A DNA stretch of 56,007 nucleotides from Gnetum montanum (lineage: Eukaryota; Streptophyta; Gnetopsida; Gnetales; Gnetaceae): contig MNCI01003938.1 of the NCBI GenBank assembly GCA_015680685.1, forward strand, positions 848,070 through 904,076, in the 5' to 3' direction. Made by a program: the position numbers and the translations under genes. Under the pieces are notes generated by a model that had not been told where the DNA came from, made no database searches, and worked only from the letters and a program-made list of their open reading frames with translations. Every line of letters begins with the position of its first letter. Positions within the stretch are counted from its first letter, which is position 1. Positions 1 through 11,771 of the stretch are shown here, in pieces.

Positions 1-480
1 AATTCTTGAGCAAGGAGACTAACTTTACTTAGAGCCCAACTTATCAGGCTGCATTTAGAGAATTAAAGCATAGATTGGTGATTGATCTAGTGCTAATATC
101 TCCTACACTAGGACATCCATATGATGTTAGTATTGATGCTTTAAGGGATGGATTTGGTTGTGTGTTGATGATATATGGACAAGTTGTGGCTTATGCATCC
201 TGTCAATTGATGTCACATGAAACTAGATATTTCATGCATGATCTAGAGTTGGGTGCTGTGATATTCATATTGAAGATTTAATGACATTATCTACATGGAA
301 AGCAGGTTATTATTTGGACTGACCATAAGAGTCTTCAATATCTTATGATTTATTCATAGTTAAACCTATGATAATGTAAATGGGTGAAGCTGCTTGTTGA
401 CTTTGATTTCACTATTAAATGCAAGCTTGGAAAGACAAATAAAGTAGCTAATTCATTTAGTAGGATGCTAAGTAAGCTTA
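1..480 (+). pseudogene. Element F: Ty3/gypsy RNase H (chromovirus, del/Tekay-like), partial
   Basis: This is the RNase H domain of a retrotransposon polyprotein, which would degrade the RNA strand of the RNA-DNA hybrid during reverse transcription. An open stretch at 75-281 reads YDVSIDALRDGFGC, YASCQLMSHETRY and HDLELGAVIF. After two stops it continues as HYLHGKQVIIWTDHKSL. These match the conserved blocks of chromovirus RNase H, including the acidic residue of the DA motif and the TDHKSL motif. Stops at about 281-286 and 359-376 break the frame, so it is dead. The RT domain should lie to the left, outside the window. The integrase that follows and the C-terminal chromodomain favour the del/Tekay branch; the branch is inference, the family is clear. 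Confidence 0.85.
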
Positions 481-639
481 ATAGCTTAACAATCCAATTA
501 GATTTGTAAGAATAGATACGAGAGTAACAATGACATGATCCATGGTGTCAAGAATTGAGGTAACAAATCACCTCTAATGGATTGCTCTAATAGAGGGATG
601 GTCGAGTATGTGTTCTAGAAGCTCTATGAATTCAATGGA

Positions 640-1900
640 TGGATGAGGCCGACATGAGTAGATACCAAATGCATCCAAGTAGTTAGAAGATGTACTAGAG
701 TTTATAGTGGATGTATTGGTGGTCTAGTATGAAGAGAAATGTAGGGGAATATGTATCTTGATGTTTAATATTCCAGTTAGTGAAAATAGAGCATTAGAGG
801 CTTGGGAATATTTGAATTTCCATGATATTCTTTAGTGGAAATGGGATTCCATTGGTATGGATTTCATTGTTGATCTTCTACGGGCTCATAGTGGCCATGA
901 TGCTATATTGGTAATTGTTGATTTGTTGACAAATTCTATCCATTTCCTTGCCACAAAAGAATTAGTGAGTGTAGTAGAAACGACATATCTCTTTCTTTTT
1001 GAGATAGTGTAGTTGCATGGGATGCCATGATGGATTATTGGTTATAGAGATGCTCAATTCATGTCACATTTTTTGTAGGAATTTCAAAAGGAGATGGGTA
1101 CAAAGCTGAATATAAGTTCGACATATCATCCATAAAATGACGGTTAGACTAAGCAAGTAAATTAGATTCTAGAAGACATGTTAAGAGCTTATGCTTTGTA
1201 GTATAGAGAAGGTTGGGATTAGATGTTACCACTAGCTGAATTTGCATATAATAATAATTATCAAGAGAGTTTGTATGCAACACCATGTGAGATTTTATAT
1301 GGTAGGCCATGTAGAATATCTTTATGTTGGGATACCATAGAAGATCATCAGTAGGTGAGCCAAAATTTGGTGAGATAGAATACAGAGAATATTCAGGAGA
1401 TTCAAGATAGATTAAGAGCTACACAGGATAGGCAGGTGACATATGCTAATTGGTATCGAAGCCCATTAGAGTTTGTGATCAGGGATCATGTATTTCTTTG
1501 TGTTTCTCCCTTGAAAGACCTTACTTGATTTGGCCAAAAAGGAAAATTGGCTTCTCGATACATTGGTCCTTTTCAGATCTTACAGAGGATTGGAAGACTA
1601 GCCTATTTGATAACATTACCTCCTCATTTAGCACATGTACATGATGTATTTCATGTATCTATGCTATGTCATTATGTGCTTGATAAATACCATGTGATTG
1701 ATCATTCAAGAAATTAACTATAGTATGATGTTAGTTATGTTGAGTAATCAATAGAGATTATTGATCACAAGTTGTGACAACTATGTAGTAAATTTGTGCC
1801 TATGGTTAAGGTTTTATGGAGTAGACATAGAGCTTCAAAGGCTACCTAGGAGGTGGAGACTGAAATGCATGAAGCTCATCGTGAAATATTCTAGGAGGAA
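640..1900 (+). pseudogene. Element F: Ty3/gypsy integrase with C-terminal chromodomain
   Basis: This is degenerate integrase, which inserts the cDNA into the genome. A zinc-finger remnant lies at about 655-770 (YWWSSMKRNVGEYVS). The catalytic core begins near 840 with WDSIGMDFIVDL (first catalytic Asp), followed by HDAILVIVDLLTNSIHF. The second Asp lies in GYRDAQFMSHF near 1045. The third block is the STYHP region near 1120, then LPLAEFAYNNNY at about 1230. The C-terminal part reads GPFQILQRIGRLAYLITLPPHLAHVHDVFHVS in two overlapping pieces (1565-1665). A chromodomain remnant follows (1730-1890: IEIIDHKL, VPMVKVLWSRHRASKAT), identifying a chromovirus. Most premature stops are TAG. It ends at a purine-rich tract beside the 3' LTR. 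Confidence 0.85.
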
Positions 1901-1907
1901 GATTCTC

Positions 1908-1920
1908 TAGGAGGGGACAA
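1908..1920 (+). other. Polypurine tract of element F
   Basis: The purine-rich run AGGAGGGGACAA lies directly before a TG that starts the long terminal repeat. A polypurine tract primes plus-strand DNA synthesis and sits immediately 5' of the 3' LTR in this class, which fits the position here. Confidence 0.55.
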
Positions 1921-4560
1921 TGTTACATACCTTCCAAACACATTACCTATGACCATACAATTATGATTATTCATTACATGTGCTATCTCGGTGGTTTATT
2001 GGGGTTGAATTAGCTTATTGTAATTACACTTTATATGTTATGATCATGATGTCGTTGCATGCTTAACTAACATGATTATGTACACTAGCCTTGTGTGATG
2101 TGTTAGATAGGTGATCTTGGTGGTAGGGATGTTGGGTTGGCATATAAGAGCACCTATTCGGTATGCATTTAAGCTTTATATGAAATTTCACTATTTAGGC
2201 GTCTGAATGGTAGTGCTATGTTGTGTGAGGCTTGGATGTTCTTTTATCATGTGACTATGTAGAGGGTCTAATATGAATCTTGTAGGTTCAAATGGATTTT
2301 AATTTTAAGTTTTTGTGTGTTATGCATGATTGAAGTTCATGACATTAGTTGCAAAGGATATGAACATAGAAACTTATGAAAATCAAGGGGGTTAAAATGG
2401 GTTAAGAAAAAAAAAACCAATGAATAAAAGTAACATTTATGCATGAGGCATAAAATTTTTTTTATTTTAAAACAAAAGGAGACCACTACCTCTTATCAGT
2501 AATTCCACACATGCAACCACCACCCATAGAAATTGGTTTTTTTCTATTTTGTTTTGTTTCGGGGAGGGGAGAGGGATAAAAATGAATAGAAGCCTATTTT
2601 TGTGAGTTTTTTTTCTTCTCTCTTCTTCTATTTTACATTTTTTGAATTTTGAGCTTTGTGGATGATTTTTGCTTGCTCTGAATCTAGATTTGGAATTGTT
2701 GAGATCGTATCTATGGGGGTGCAGAACTTGTTTGGAGAAAAATGGAGTCTTGCCAAAATTTTGAGGATTTTCTAGTTGTTTCAAACTTTTTTCAACAACA
2801 ATTTTACTTGGTGGGTTATCTTTACCTTTTCTTTGAATTTTAATGCCAAATTAGTTTATATGATCATCTGATGTGGGCATGTGGGATGGATAGTTAAAAG
2901 ATTGAGCTTGGACATGTTATTTTTCATATTCCCCAAAATTGTATAGTTTGGGTTATGAATTATTTCTTAATATATCTACAATGTATGTTACGACATGGAT
3001 GTGTGGAATATGATATGTGATGTTGATGAGACTGGTATGATTGGAATATTATATTTTTGGGGCCTATTATGAAGCAAGCATTTTAAGGAGTTTCAATCCT
3101 TCTTTGCTATATTTCAATATTATTATATTAATCAAACTTTGGAAAGACATAGCTTTGCTTCCAGAAGTCTAATTTAGGTGAAATTAGTGTTATTAGGATA
3201 ATCTTGGTAAGTAATTTCTAATTGTAGAATTGGTTTTTCTCTTTGAGAATATATCATTTTGAGGGTAATTATAGTGATCATTTTGTGGAATTGCATGTGG
3301 TGCTAAAAACCTGGTTGTGGCATAAAATTTTATTTTGTTGGATAGTGGTATTATTTTCATGGAATGAATGTGAATGCTAGGTGTAGATATACGTGATTAT
3401 GTTATGTTTTTTTGGATGTGTTGTTCTTATGACATGTGTTGGCTTAATCTAGCAAGAAAGTGTACATGTCTTTACAACGATGCTTGTGATGGTCGTTGGT
3501 AGGTGGTGCTAGCATGAAGGTGTGGACTAGTTGGTGATGAGGTACCCTAGAGGTAGTATGGATTGACCTCCACTGTGATGCATTGGTGAGGATCCTATCT
3601 TAGGCCTCATCTTGAGAGTGGAAGAGTGTAGGTGTGTTTGTCCCTATGGCTAGTACGTGGCATAGGTGTGTTCATAATTATTGCCAGTCCTCTAGAAGGT
3701 TAGTGGTTGCAAGTCATAGGTTGATAGACCTTAGAATCCATTGGATAAATAAAAGACTATGAAAGACTTGTAGGCAATGGCAATTTATAAGTACTAATGA
3801 AAACATTTCACATGCTAAACTAAGTGTGGATATGCTAGTGACCACAAGGGCTACGTATATGATAGTTTTGATTTGTCAATCATAGCACTAATAATATATC
3901 TATGTTTTAATTATGATTATGTGGATAATGGATTTTTTAATAGTGTAGGATAGGTATGATGACATGGGCATGATAGTGGAAATGCATGGGATGTGGTGTA
4001 ATGAATATATGATTATGCTAGTGCTATGTGTGATATGTGTGTATTCATGAGTTCCTCTTAGCATGTGAAAGACTAAAAAGTAATGTAGGTTTCCTTGTAC
4101 TCCACTCCTCTCCTCCAATGTAGCACTTGTTGACCATCTAACAAGGGAAGTATAAGGGCTTCCCACTTAGCTGTATACTATCTTTAGTTAATTATAGGTG
4201 GAAGTTGTAGGAGCCTAGACTAGCATAGAGAGGGAGAGTAGAGGAGGGAAAAATCTTTAGGGTTTGGTTACTATATATTTCCATGTACAGGAATATGGAC
4301 TATTTATAATTATATGGAACTTTTTGTACTCTTACATATGTGATGATGATGATTATGTGTGTTTGTATCTTATGGGCTAGAGATATTTAGTTTTATAAAT
4401 TGAAATGTATGTTTAGTTTTGCTGTGGCATATAATCTTGTGCAGTTTGACCTTCCTTAATGTAACATACACATTGTTAGTTTTTAATTTATCATTATTTT
4501 GTTGTAAGATTACTAGTGAGCCTAGGTATCACCCTACCCTAGCTAGGGCATGATGTTATA
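1921..4560 (+). repeat. 3' LTR of element F (about 2.6 kb)
   Basis: The repeat starts with TGTTACATACC right after the integrase-chromodomain frame and its polypurine tract. It ends at ...GATGTTATA, where an unrelated element's RT frame begins. Its length of about 2.64 kb is in line with the long LTRs of del-type chromoviruses. The partner 5' LTR is outside the window, so boundaries rest on the TG start, the polypurine tract and the abrupt switch to RT coding sequence at 4561. The expected terminal CA reads TA, one C-to-T change away. Short ORFs inside it on either strand are not protein-like. It holds a TATA-like box near 4271. Confidence 0.65.
4271..4279 (+). promoter_or_regulatory. TATA-like box in LTR of element F
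   Basis: CTATATATT lies about 290 bases before the LTR end, a plausible place for the U3/R promoter. This is a sequence match only; AT-rich surroundings make chance matches easy. Confidence 0.3.
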
Positions 4561-5340
4561 GTACTCTTTCTCTATGGAGAAATACCTTTAGCACTTGGAT
4601 ATGTTATTCTCAAAATTGTAAGAACATAATCTGTATGTCAAGTGGAGAAGTGTAAGTTCAAGAATGCACAATTGAAGTTCTTGGACCACATCATTAGTGG
4701 AGGTAGGGTGAAAAAAAATCCAAAGAAGGTGGATGTCATTACCATATGGCCTATTTTGAAGGACATACATGACTTCAATTCTTGGAATTACCTTGTCATT
4801 ACATGAATTTTTTTTCATGGATTCTCTAGAGTGATGATAGCCCTACCTAATTTATAAAAGAAAAAAAGATATTCCTTGGAATTGTAGTAACAAGTGCCAA
4901 GATGGTTTTGATAATATTAGGAAGGTCCTTATAACCTCATCTATATTGGACCTCCTTAACATCCCAAAGCCATTCAAAGTTTACACTAATGCTTTAGATG
5001 AAAAAATTGGAAGAGTTATCTTATTAAATTATCATCTAATGGGATTTAAGTCAAAGAAGCTAGATTTGATAGAATGGTTATAAATAGTGCGTGAAAAGGA
5101 GATGTTCACCATTATGAATTGTCTTCTTATATGGCAAAACTATCTATTGAATGACATCATGGTAGTCAAAATAAATAATACCACCATAAGCTACCTACTT
5201 ACCCAATCTAAGTTGAAGCTAACGGAAGCTTAGTGGTTGAATTTACTATAAGATTTTAACCTTCAGTTTGTCTATCAACAAGGTAGAAAGAATGTGGTGG
5301 CAAATATCTAAAGCTAACTTCCTCAAGTATGCTTGATGAA
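4561..5340 (+). pseudogene. Element G: Reina-like chromovirus RT and RNase H fragment
   Basis: The sequence jumps into the middle of a reverse transcriptase. It reads SMEKYL, HLDMLFSKL, EHNLYVKW, then in a shifted frame FLDHIISGG, VKKNPKKVDVITIW and LKDIHDFNSW, the conserved blocks just after the catalytic YxDD motif. RNase H follows: PFKVYTNALDEKIGRVILL (about 4973), then REKEMFTI, YLLNDIMVVKINNTTISYLLTQ and DFNLQFVYQQGRKNVVANI. The Q-K-L/Y-x-x-G-x-x-N-V-V-A pattern resembles the Reina branch of chromoviruses. Several frameshifts and stops make it dead. Because it starts mid-domain right at the end of element F's LTR, F probably inserted here; the left half of G lies beyond the window. Confidence 0.75.
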
Positions 5341-5399
5341 GGTTGTGGGTTAGTCCAATAACTCTTGTATGGTAATTCACCATAAACTTTAGGAGAGAA

Positions 5400-6310
5400 T
5401 TAGGGATAAACTATATCATGATTAGTGTGCTTAAGATTTTTTTGAGTTGGCTCAAGATGATGATGGATCAAATTATAATGAAGTGGTTGAATTGCTCAGG
5501 TTTAAGAAAAATCAAATCTATGTTTTAAACTAGGATGCTTTGAATTCTCAAATCATTGATGAATTCCATAGCACCTTCTTGGAAAATCATACAAGACATA
5601 AACAGATAGTGACATTGGTGGAAAGAAGTTTATATTGGCCAAATATATGTGTTGATATGACAAATTTTATTCAAAGTTGTTTAGTTTGTAAATAGAGAAA
5701 ACGTTATAATGAGAGACTAGGAGGTTTGCTTCACCTCTTGGAGATTCTTGAGCTTTTATGAGTAACTATATTCACAGATTTTTATCACTGATATTGCCAT
5801 AGTGTAGGGATTTTCTAGCATCCTTGAAAATGTGATATCCTTATTCTTTAACCATGTGGTTTACTATTATGGATTGACAACAAGCACTATGTTTGATTGA
5901 GACTCCCACATCATGAAGAATTTTTGGTGGAGGCTATTTGAGATGATGAAAATGAAACTATAGATGTCTTTGAGGCATCATCCTAAGATGGATGGATAAA
6001 TAAAATGGGTGAATAGGGTCATAAAAGAGTACTTGAGGAATTTTAATTTGTTTGATAAACAAATTGGATGGATCTATTGGTCATGATAAAATTTAGTTAT
6101 AACATTTAGAAGTCCTTAATCATGGGATTTTTACAAGCAAAGTTGGCCTTGGAAAGGTAACTAGTAGTATTCCAATTGTTGAAAATATTACATTAAGATC
6201 TAAATCCTTTAGCTAATAAGCTTGTAAAGTCATCAACGAATTGTATTTATCTAGTTAGACTGTAGTTGGGGAAGTCTATCCAACATATGAAAAAGTATGT
6301 TGATAGCAAG
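5400..6310 (+). pseudogene. Element G: integrase, N-terminal and core part
   Basis: Degenerate Ty3/gypsy integrase continues from element G's RNase H. A zinc-finger region is visible around 5580-5700 (HTRHKQIVTLVERSLYWPNI, then FIQSCLVC). The catalytic region is badly decayed, but LRHHPKMDG, VNRVIKEYLRNF and similar blocks (5970-6060) mark the segment around the catalytic Glu. The frame is cut at 6310 by the LTR of element A and resumes at 31364, after A. The five bases GCAAG at 6306-6310 are repeated at 31364-31368, proving an insertion in the middle of this gene. Confidence 0.7.
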
Positions 6311-7105
6311 TGATGGGACACGATATCGTGTCGTTCTCCGCGATATTATGCATGCGATATTGTGGTGCATCGCCAAGTCTATAAATAAGAGGTAGCTCTC
6401 CCTTATTTAGAGGTCTAGATCTAAACCCTTAGTGAAACTCTGACAATTTTACCTCTCTAGAGATAGAATAATTTCCATGTGCCTACAGTAGGAGCTCCAA
6501 AGTGAACGGATCTTTATTCGAGCAAATATTGTACCTGAACACAAGTTTGTGTACAGAAATAAAGATGAACTATTGGATAAACCTTATAGTGCATGGACTA
6601 AGCTAATTAGGATTTTAATTATTGTTATTTTTTTTTCATTTAATTGCTTTATTAGTTAGTTAAATCTCTCTCAACTCTTCTCCCATAGTTAAGTGCATTC
6701 AGTACGACCGCTTCGAGCACGTGCGTTATGCTTCGTAATCCTTGTTACGAATACCATTTGGTAACCAAGGTTGCATTGGTTCAGGGTGTGAATGGTAAGT
6801 GGGAATAGATGCTAATGCTAGGTTAATTAAGGCTTAGCTAGTTAGTTAAAGTTAGTTAATTAGTCTCTTCACCCTTCACCTCATTAGCATAGGAGATAAA
6901 ACAGAAAAACTATAAAAATCACATACCTCAGACTTACTTAACCATACAACCATGACAAGTACAAGTAAGTTTGGGAAGACAACAAAAAATTAACCTTAAG
7001 TGTTCCATAAGGCGTGTAGGCACTTGGTCTGTAGAGTTTGATCGGATCGCGCGTGTAACACTCGTATTCGTATGGTTGAGTGTAAGGGTACCTTGCCACT
7101 CATCA
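6311..7105 (+). repeat. 5' LTR of element A
   Basis: The LTR starts TGATGGGACACG and ends CCACTCATCA, next to the primer binding site. It pairs with 30549-31363, with long shared blocks such as AATAATTTCCATGT and GTTAGTTAATTAGTCTCTTC. A TATA box sits at 6380-6387. The U3 part upstream of the TATA box is only about 70 bases and holds several GATAT palindromes; the 3' copy is about 30 bases longer there. Confidence 0.85.
6380..6387 (+). promoter_or_regulatory. TATA box in 5' LTR of element A
   Basis: TATAAATA follows the GATAT-rich U3 and is kept in the 3' LTR (30649-30656). It also sits in the same place in the related LTRs at 49793-49800 and, on the minus strand, 35669-35676. This recurrence supports it as the element's core promoter. 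Confidence 0.65.
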
Positions 7106-7106
7106 T

Positions 7107-7124
7107 TGGCACCATTGCCAGGGA
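7107..7124 (+). other. Primer binding site of element A (tRNA-Asp type)
   Basis: TGGCACCATTGCCAGGGA starts one base after the LTR. It matches, with transitions, the tRNA-Asp primer site used by many Athila/Tat elements. Element C has the same site at 38172-38189 with two further changes. It sets the 5' LTR boundary and the plus orientation. Confidence 0.65.
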
Positions 7125-7250
7125 CTAAGTGTTTGTGCACTAAGTAGAACATAGGAAATCATCCACATAATTGGGAGCTTAAATGGACCCTTAGGGTTAA
7201 TTAAACAAAAAATTATATAACAGTTAATCTGCACACCGAGTAAAATAACA

Positions 7251-9780
7251 ATGTCTTCTTCTTCGAAAAGCACCTCACCACCTAGGGATCACATAAGAAA
7301 CCATTAGCAATCTAACACACATAACCAGAACCCACCAGTTCCTTAGGAATTCAATGTGGTATATATTCATCCCGATGAGTATATACCTAATTTTACCTTT
7401 ATCCTCCATTAGGATGGATAGCTGCATTGGCGAGATCTGCAAGGTAACATAGTGTTACCTCCAAATCGTGCTTTCCCTAACATGCTCCTTCGTGCTCTGG
7501 CATAGATAGACATGATGCAGATATATGCTAAATATGTTGCAAAAGATTATAACACAAGGGAATATCATCCCATAGAAGCACAACGTCAATGGGATGCATA
7601 GCAGGAGAGTTACCACACATCGTTGAAGGGCAAAGGCCCCCGTAATGCTTCACTTGTCATAAGAGAAATTAAGGGTGGTGAACCTATCTCAATAGGTTCT
7701 CCACAAGATAATGTTTCCCCTCTTAAAAATAGTGAAAAGGTGGGGTATCAGAATCTATGCTCTACGATACACAACCTTGGTTCTGATTCCCATGAACACC
7801 GATTGTTCATTAAGGGAACACAAGCACAAGATAAGAATGAGCATTATGATCATCATCATGATCAGGGTAGGGAACACTGAAGAGAAGGTAGGAGACATTG
7901 TCATAGTGATGGCTCTCCTTATTCTTCCCCTTCATCACATCATTCACTATCTCCTTCCACATTAGGGCATAGCCACAGAGAACAGCACGGTGAGGATAAG
8001 GGTAGGATAAGCAAAATGAGAACCCTCGATGAGAGAGTCGAGAGAGAGGATGAGGGCACTCTAGGGAATGAAAGCATTAAAGGAGGGAAAGTAGGGAATA
8101 ATGTAGACATCATAGAAGTCATGAGAGAGATAATCATGACAAATCCCTACTTTCCACCTGAAGTATGTTAGATATTATGGAGGCAGTTAGAATACCTACA
8201 AGGCATCAGAAAGATAGTTGGATCAAAAGATTAGATATGAATAATATCCCACGCTTCGAAGGGGGATACAACACTAATCAAAAAAATCATTTACATGAAT
8301 TCCATGATGCATGTGCCTTGCAAAATATTAAGAACGAGTGGCAAAAACTAAAGTTGTTTCCTAGGACACTCATAAAGGAAGCAGAGAGTTAGTACTGGTC
8401 GTTAGAGCTGGAAACCATTAGGAGATGGAGTACAATGTTAGAATTGTTCAATGATAAATACCAAACATACTCCAGAGTGTCTAACTTGCGTAAGAAGATC
8501 CAAGGATGGAAGTAGGATACTCATGAACCCTTGGATGCTACCATGGGCCGATACTATGCATTGCTACATCATTGCCTGAGCCATGGTTACGCACAATGGG
8601 ATCAACTACGCCACCTCGTAGATGGGCTAAGACATGAGACTAGGAGAGTCCTTGAGACTTATGTCCAAGGGAGATTATCTGATCTTAGATCCCATGAAAT
8701 TCATCAATTGTTGGAGCAAGTAGCCAAAGAAGAAGGGGAGCTATGGAAAAGAGAAAGTGCGAAAGAATATAACCGTGATCCTTCCCTCCAAAAGAAGGGA
8801 CTAAAATTCTACGATAAAGAGGATGAGTCACCACTTGAAGAGTTGGTGAATAGAAAAACCTTTCCATTTCAAAAGCTAACAATAGAAGTGTTAGCTAAGG
8901 TAGATGAAATATGGATCTCCTTAGATGGTAAAATTGAAACTATCCTAAAAATCATAGAGGAGTCTAAGGAGGAACGAAGTAGTGACCACGATAAGAAAAA
9001 GTAGAGAGATTCAAGCCATGCACATAACAATGGTAAAGGGAAAATGACTATCGCTGATGAGATTGTGGATTCAAATACAGATAATGACAGTGGATGTGAG
9101 ATCTACCAATATGACCATCCTAAGAGATATTGTCCAATTATCTCACATCTGCAAGAGTTTGGGATGTATGCACTTAATCCAAGACTTAACAGAAGGCAAG
9201 AACCCCGAAGGTTACCTTATCCCCAAGGTAACCCAAGGCAGTTCCACCAACTGTTAACATATTATCCAAGTGGAAATCCACCACAACCTATTGGGTAACA
9301 CCAGTAGTGGCAACACCCACAGTCATGGGGGATGCCACTACCTAGGCAACAATACCCTTACCGGCAACCCAATCCTTATGGCTATTACATGTAGTAGCTG
9401 GTTTCTCCAAGTGACTCTATGGGTCATGAAACTCCACAATGGTACTACCAAGTTTGGGAGTATTTTAGAACTCCTTCTCCTCCAGGAAATGCTCCACATC
9501 CATACCATCCTCCAAATCCATCATCCACTCTTTCCTCGGTAGTTCCACTACCACCCATTCCAACAATGCAAGGGGAACTTCCCACTCAATCGCAGCAACA
9601 TAATGCTACAAGAGTTGTAAACCTTCAGCCTACTGCTAGTTCTGAAAATCACATGAAGAGAAGATATTTCTTCAAAACCAAGAGCCCAAATAAGCTCTCA
9701 CAACCACAAGCGGTTGAATCTGTGCATGCTCCTCTAACAAATAAGGCTTCGGAGCTCCCTTCAATCCAACAACAAGGCCT
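7251..9780 (+). pseudogene. Element A: gag polyprotein
   Basis: Gag would form the virus-like particle and bind the element's RNA. The likely start is ATG 7251 (MSSSSKSTSP), aligned with the start of the relative at 38327. One frame runs 7251-8160 and a second from 8165 onward, so a single frameshift near 8160 plus a few stops separate the two. The N-terminal third is rich in His, Asp and Ser (NEHYDHHHDQGREH near 7840). The capsid part follows (DSWIKRLDMNNIPRFEGG at about 8215; YYALLHHCLSHGYAQWDQL at 8550). A Lys/Glu-rich helix lies at 8700-9000. A CCHC-like knuckle reads CEIYQYDHPKRYCP near 9098, with Tyr in place of the second Cys. A Pro/Gln-rich tail leads into protease. Unusually well preserved for this window. 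Confidence 0.8.
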
Positions 9781-10126
9781 AATGCATACGGTTATGATAG
9801 CATATACCATTACTAACTGGATCAAGGAAGGCCACCTTCCTAGGAAACTCTTTGACCCTGGAAGTCCCTTAATCTACCTCCAAGTCATCACGAATGAACC
9901 GCATAAGGCTCTTCCTGACTCAGGTTCCGAAGTCAACTTAATCTCACAAGAAATGTATCAAGCTTGAAACCTGCCCCAACTCAAGAAGAGTAATATTCAA
10001 CTAGAGCTGGTTAACCAATCCATCACCATTTCCTTGGGATTGATGGAGGACATCGTTACCACTATGTGTGGTTGCTCATACCCAGCTAATTTCTTTGTGA
10101 TAAAAGTCAACAGTAACAAAGGGAAT
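9781..10126 (+). pseudogene. Element A: aspartic protease, 5' part
   Basis: Protease cuts the retrotransposon polyprotein. The frame is the same as the second half of gag. The catalytic motif reads LPDSGSEVNLIS (about 9910-9945), the D-S-G triad expected of a retroviral-type aspartic protease, preceded by SPLIYLQVITNEPHKA. One stop follows at 9965; the frame goes on with LPQLKKSNIQLELVNQSI and NFFVIKVNSNKGN. It is interrupted at 10126 by element B and continues at 28155 with DFQIIMGRTWLS, the C-terminal part of the same domain. The relative in element C (40780-41130) shows the uninterrupted arrangement. Confidence 0.8.
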
Positions 10127-10770
10127 TGTAACGATCGAAAACGTCAGTGGTTGGAAAACATCGAGGGGTCAGTGAGTGTAACAGTTTCAACCCTGTACCC
10201 ATGAGAGGGCCATGCTGGGTGTGTGTGAAGATATGAGGCACCCTGAATCATCTTGTCGATCAGACAAGGACTTAATCGGCATCTATATAGCCTTTTTCAA
10301 TGTATAATTTGAAAACGGGGCGAGAATGCAAAATAATGTTTGAAAGTAAATAAAGCAAAAAAAATAATGCAAAAAATGACAATAAGAAGGAAACAAAGTA
10401 AAATATAGTTAGAAAAATGCACCACTCCGAAGCTACAAGTGTGATCTATCAAGGTGGATACAATCGGTTGCACAGCGTGACAGAGTGCAGAGATCCAAAG
10501 AGTAACCAGGGCATGTAGAGCAAAGAAAGTTTTGTGCTTGGGCACAAACTTAGGTGCTGACAATGTGTGGATTCTACCAAGGTAGTAGAAGGGGACAAAA
10601 CAAAATGTCAACTAGGAATGCTAACTTTTTGTAGTGTCAAATAGAAAGCTTACAATTCTTGATGTTACAATGTGCTAGTGAGAGAGCGTGAATTACCAGA
10701 GAGAGGAAGAGTAAGAAACTTGGCCAAAAATTTAAACCGAACCCAACCCTTTGAATTGTTCTCATTGGGG

Positions 10771-10778
10771 TATTTATA
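10771..10778 (-). promoter_or_regulatory. TATA box in left LTR of element B
   Basis: TATAAATA on the minus strand (plus-strand TATTTATA), preserved in the right copy at 27187-27194. Confidence 0.55.
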
Positions 10779-11106
10779 GGATCAAGGGCACACAAAAGGG
10801 GTAGTTTGGATGCCACGTAACCTGGGCTTTCATTGACTTGCTTGTGCTACACATGCCAGTATGAATGTTGGACGTGCATGACCATTGTGACTGTGAGTCT
10901 GCAATTCCACAACTATGAGCCTACCATGCTGTAATTGCATCGTCAATGTCTAGAGACATGTGCCAATGGTTCAATTAGGTGAGGTGCCTTGATGTCGCAC
11001 AACCATCCGCATGCTTTGCTATGTGTCGTGGCATAGCATGCTCTGCGTAGCGTAGCATGTTGTCCTGCGTTTTGCTGCACATATGCTACATACTCGTTAT
11101 GCTATG

Positions 11107-11124
11107 CTACGCTATGTAGCGTAG
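11107..11124. repeat. Perfect 8-base palindrome in LTR U3 of element B
   Basis: CTACGCTATGTAGCGTAG: two 8-base arms around a 2-base centre. The right LTR has a decayed version at about 27502-27525. It is one of many related CTACGCTA/TAGCGTAG units in element B. Confidence 0.7.
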
Positions 11125-11758
11125 AGTAGTGTAGTGTCGGGCCTTAGTCATGAAATTTTGGCCAATGTGCAAACCTTACTTCCTACACTGTGGAACTTAC
11201 AACCTTGTTGGCCTTGCCCTTTGAGTTGCCTTCTGTCTCTTCTGCAAGATTGTTATGCCTCGCTGCACCATGTAGCTCAGTGTAGCATAGTAGGAGACAT
11301 AGTCTGCCACTTCCTAACTGAAAGGGACATTGTTGAAGGACTTGAGGTTGGGCAATGAAACTGGCTGTATAGTTGTCGCTATGTTACACTATGCTATGTA
11401 GCATAGTCTAGCATGGCACTTTGTCTGCAAATGTTTTCTGAAGCTTGGTACGCTACATAGTGGGGTGTAGCATAGCGTAGTAGCCTTCATGCCTTAGAAA
11501 AATTGTCAAACTATTTCACGCATCCAGAATGCTACTACCAACTCTATGCATCATTTTTGAGTAAGTTGTCAACCAGGCAAGCTACTTAGGTGGATAGGCA
11601 GGATGATTCATAGAGCCTGTTCATGCCCAAAGTAGAAAAATTCCCGAACTAGCCAGCCTGAACTTAGAGCATTCTCCTCTTGAAGAACTGCCGTAACGCT
11701 GTGCGAATTGTAATGCTTGGTGAACCGATAATAAGCTCACATTTTTTGGGATTTTTCA

Positions 11759-11771
11759 TTGGCCCCTCTTT
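11759..11771 (-). other. Polypurine tract of element B
   Basis: On the minus strand the tract reads AAAGAGGGGCCAA directly before the TGAAAAATCCC start of the left LTR. Its position and composition are those of a polypurine tract and confirm minus-strand orientation. Confidence 0.65.

Larger units (their letters stand above)
10127..11758 (-). repeat. 3' LTR of element B (left copy)
   Basis: The copy starts TGTAACGATCG and ends TTTTTCA on the plus strand. It pairs with 26543-28154 over its full length (for example GAACTTAATCGGCATCTATATA-like and GTGTGGATTCTACCAAGGTA blocks). Read on the minus strand, U3 is about 980 bases and contains many CTACGCTA/TAGCGTAG units (10990-11480). A TATA box on the minus strand lies at 10771-10778. 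Minus-strand ORFs inside (10297-10611) are non-coding LTR sequence. Confidence 0.85.

Noticed and set aside
2467-2784. Minus-strand ORF of 105 codons in F's LTR
   Set aside because: Lys-rich low-complexity translation of T/A-rich LTR; no family motifs and opposite to the element.
10297-10611. Minus-strand ORF of 104 codons
   Set aside because: Hydrophobic and Phe-rich; lies in LTR of B and has a homologue only as the other LTR copy (26626-26838).
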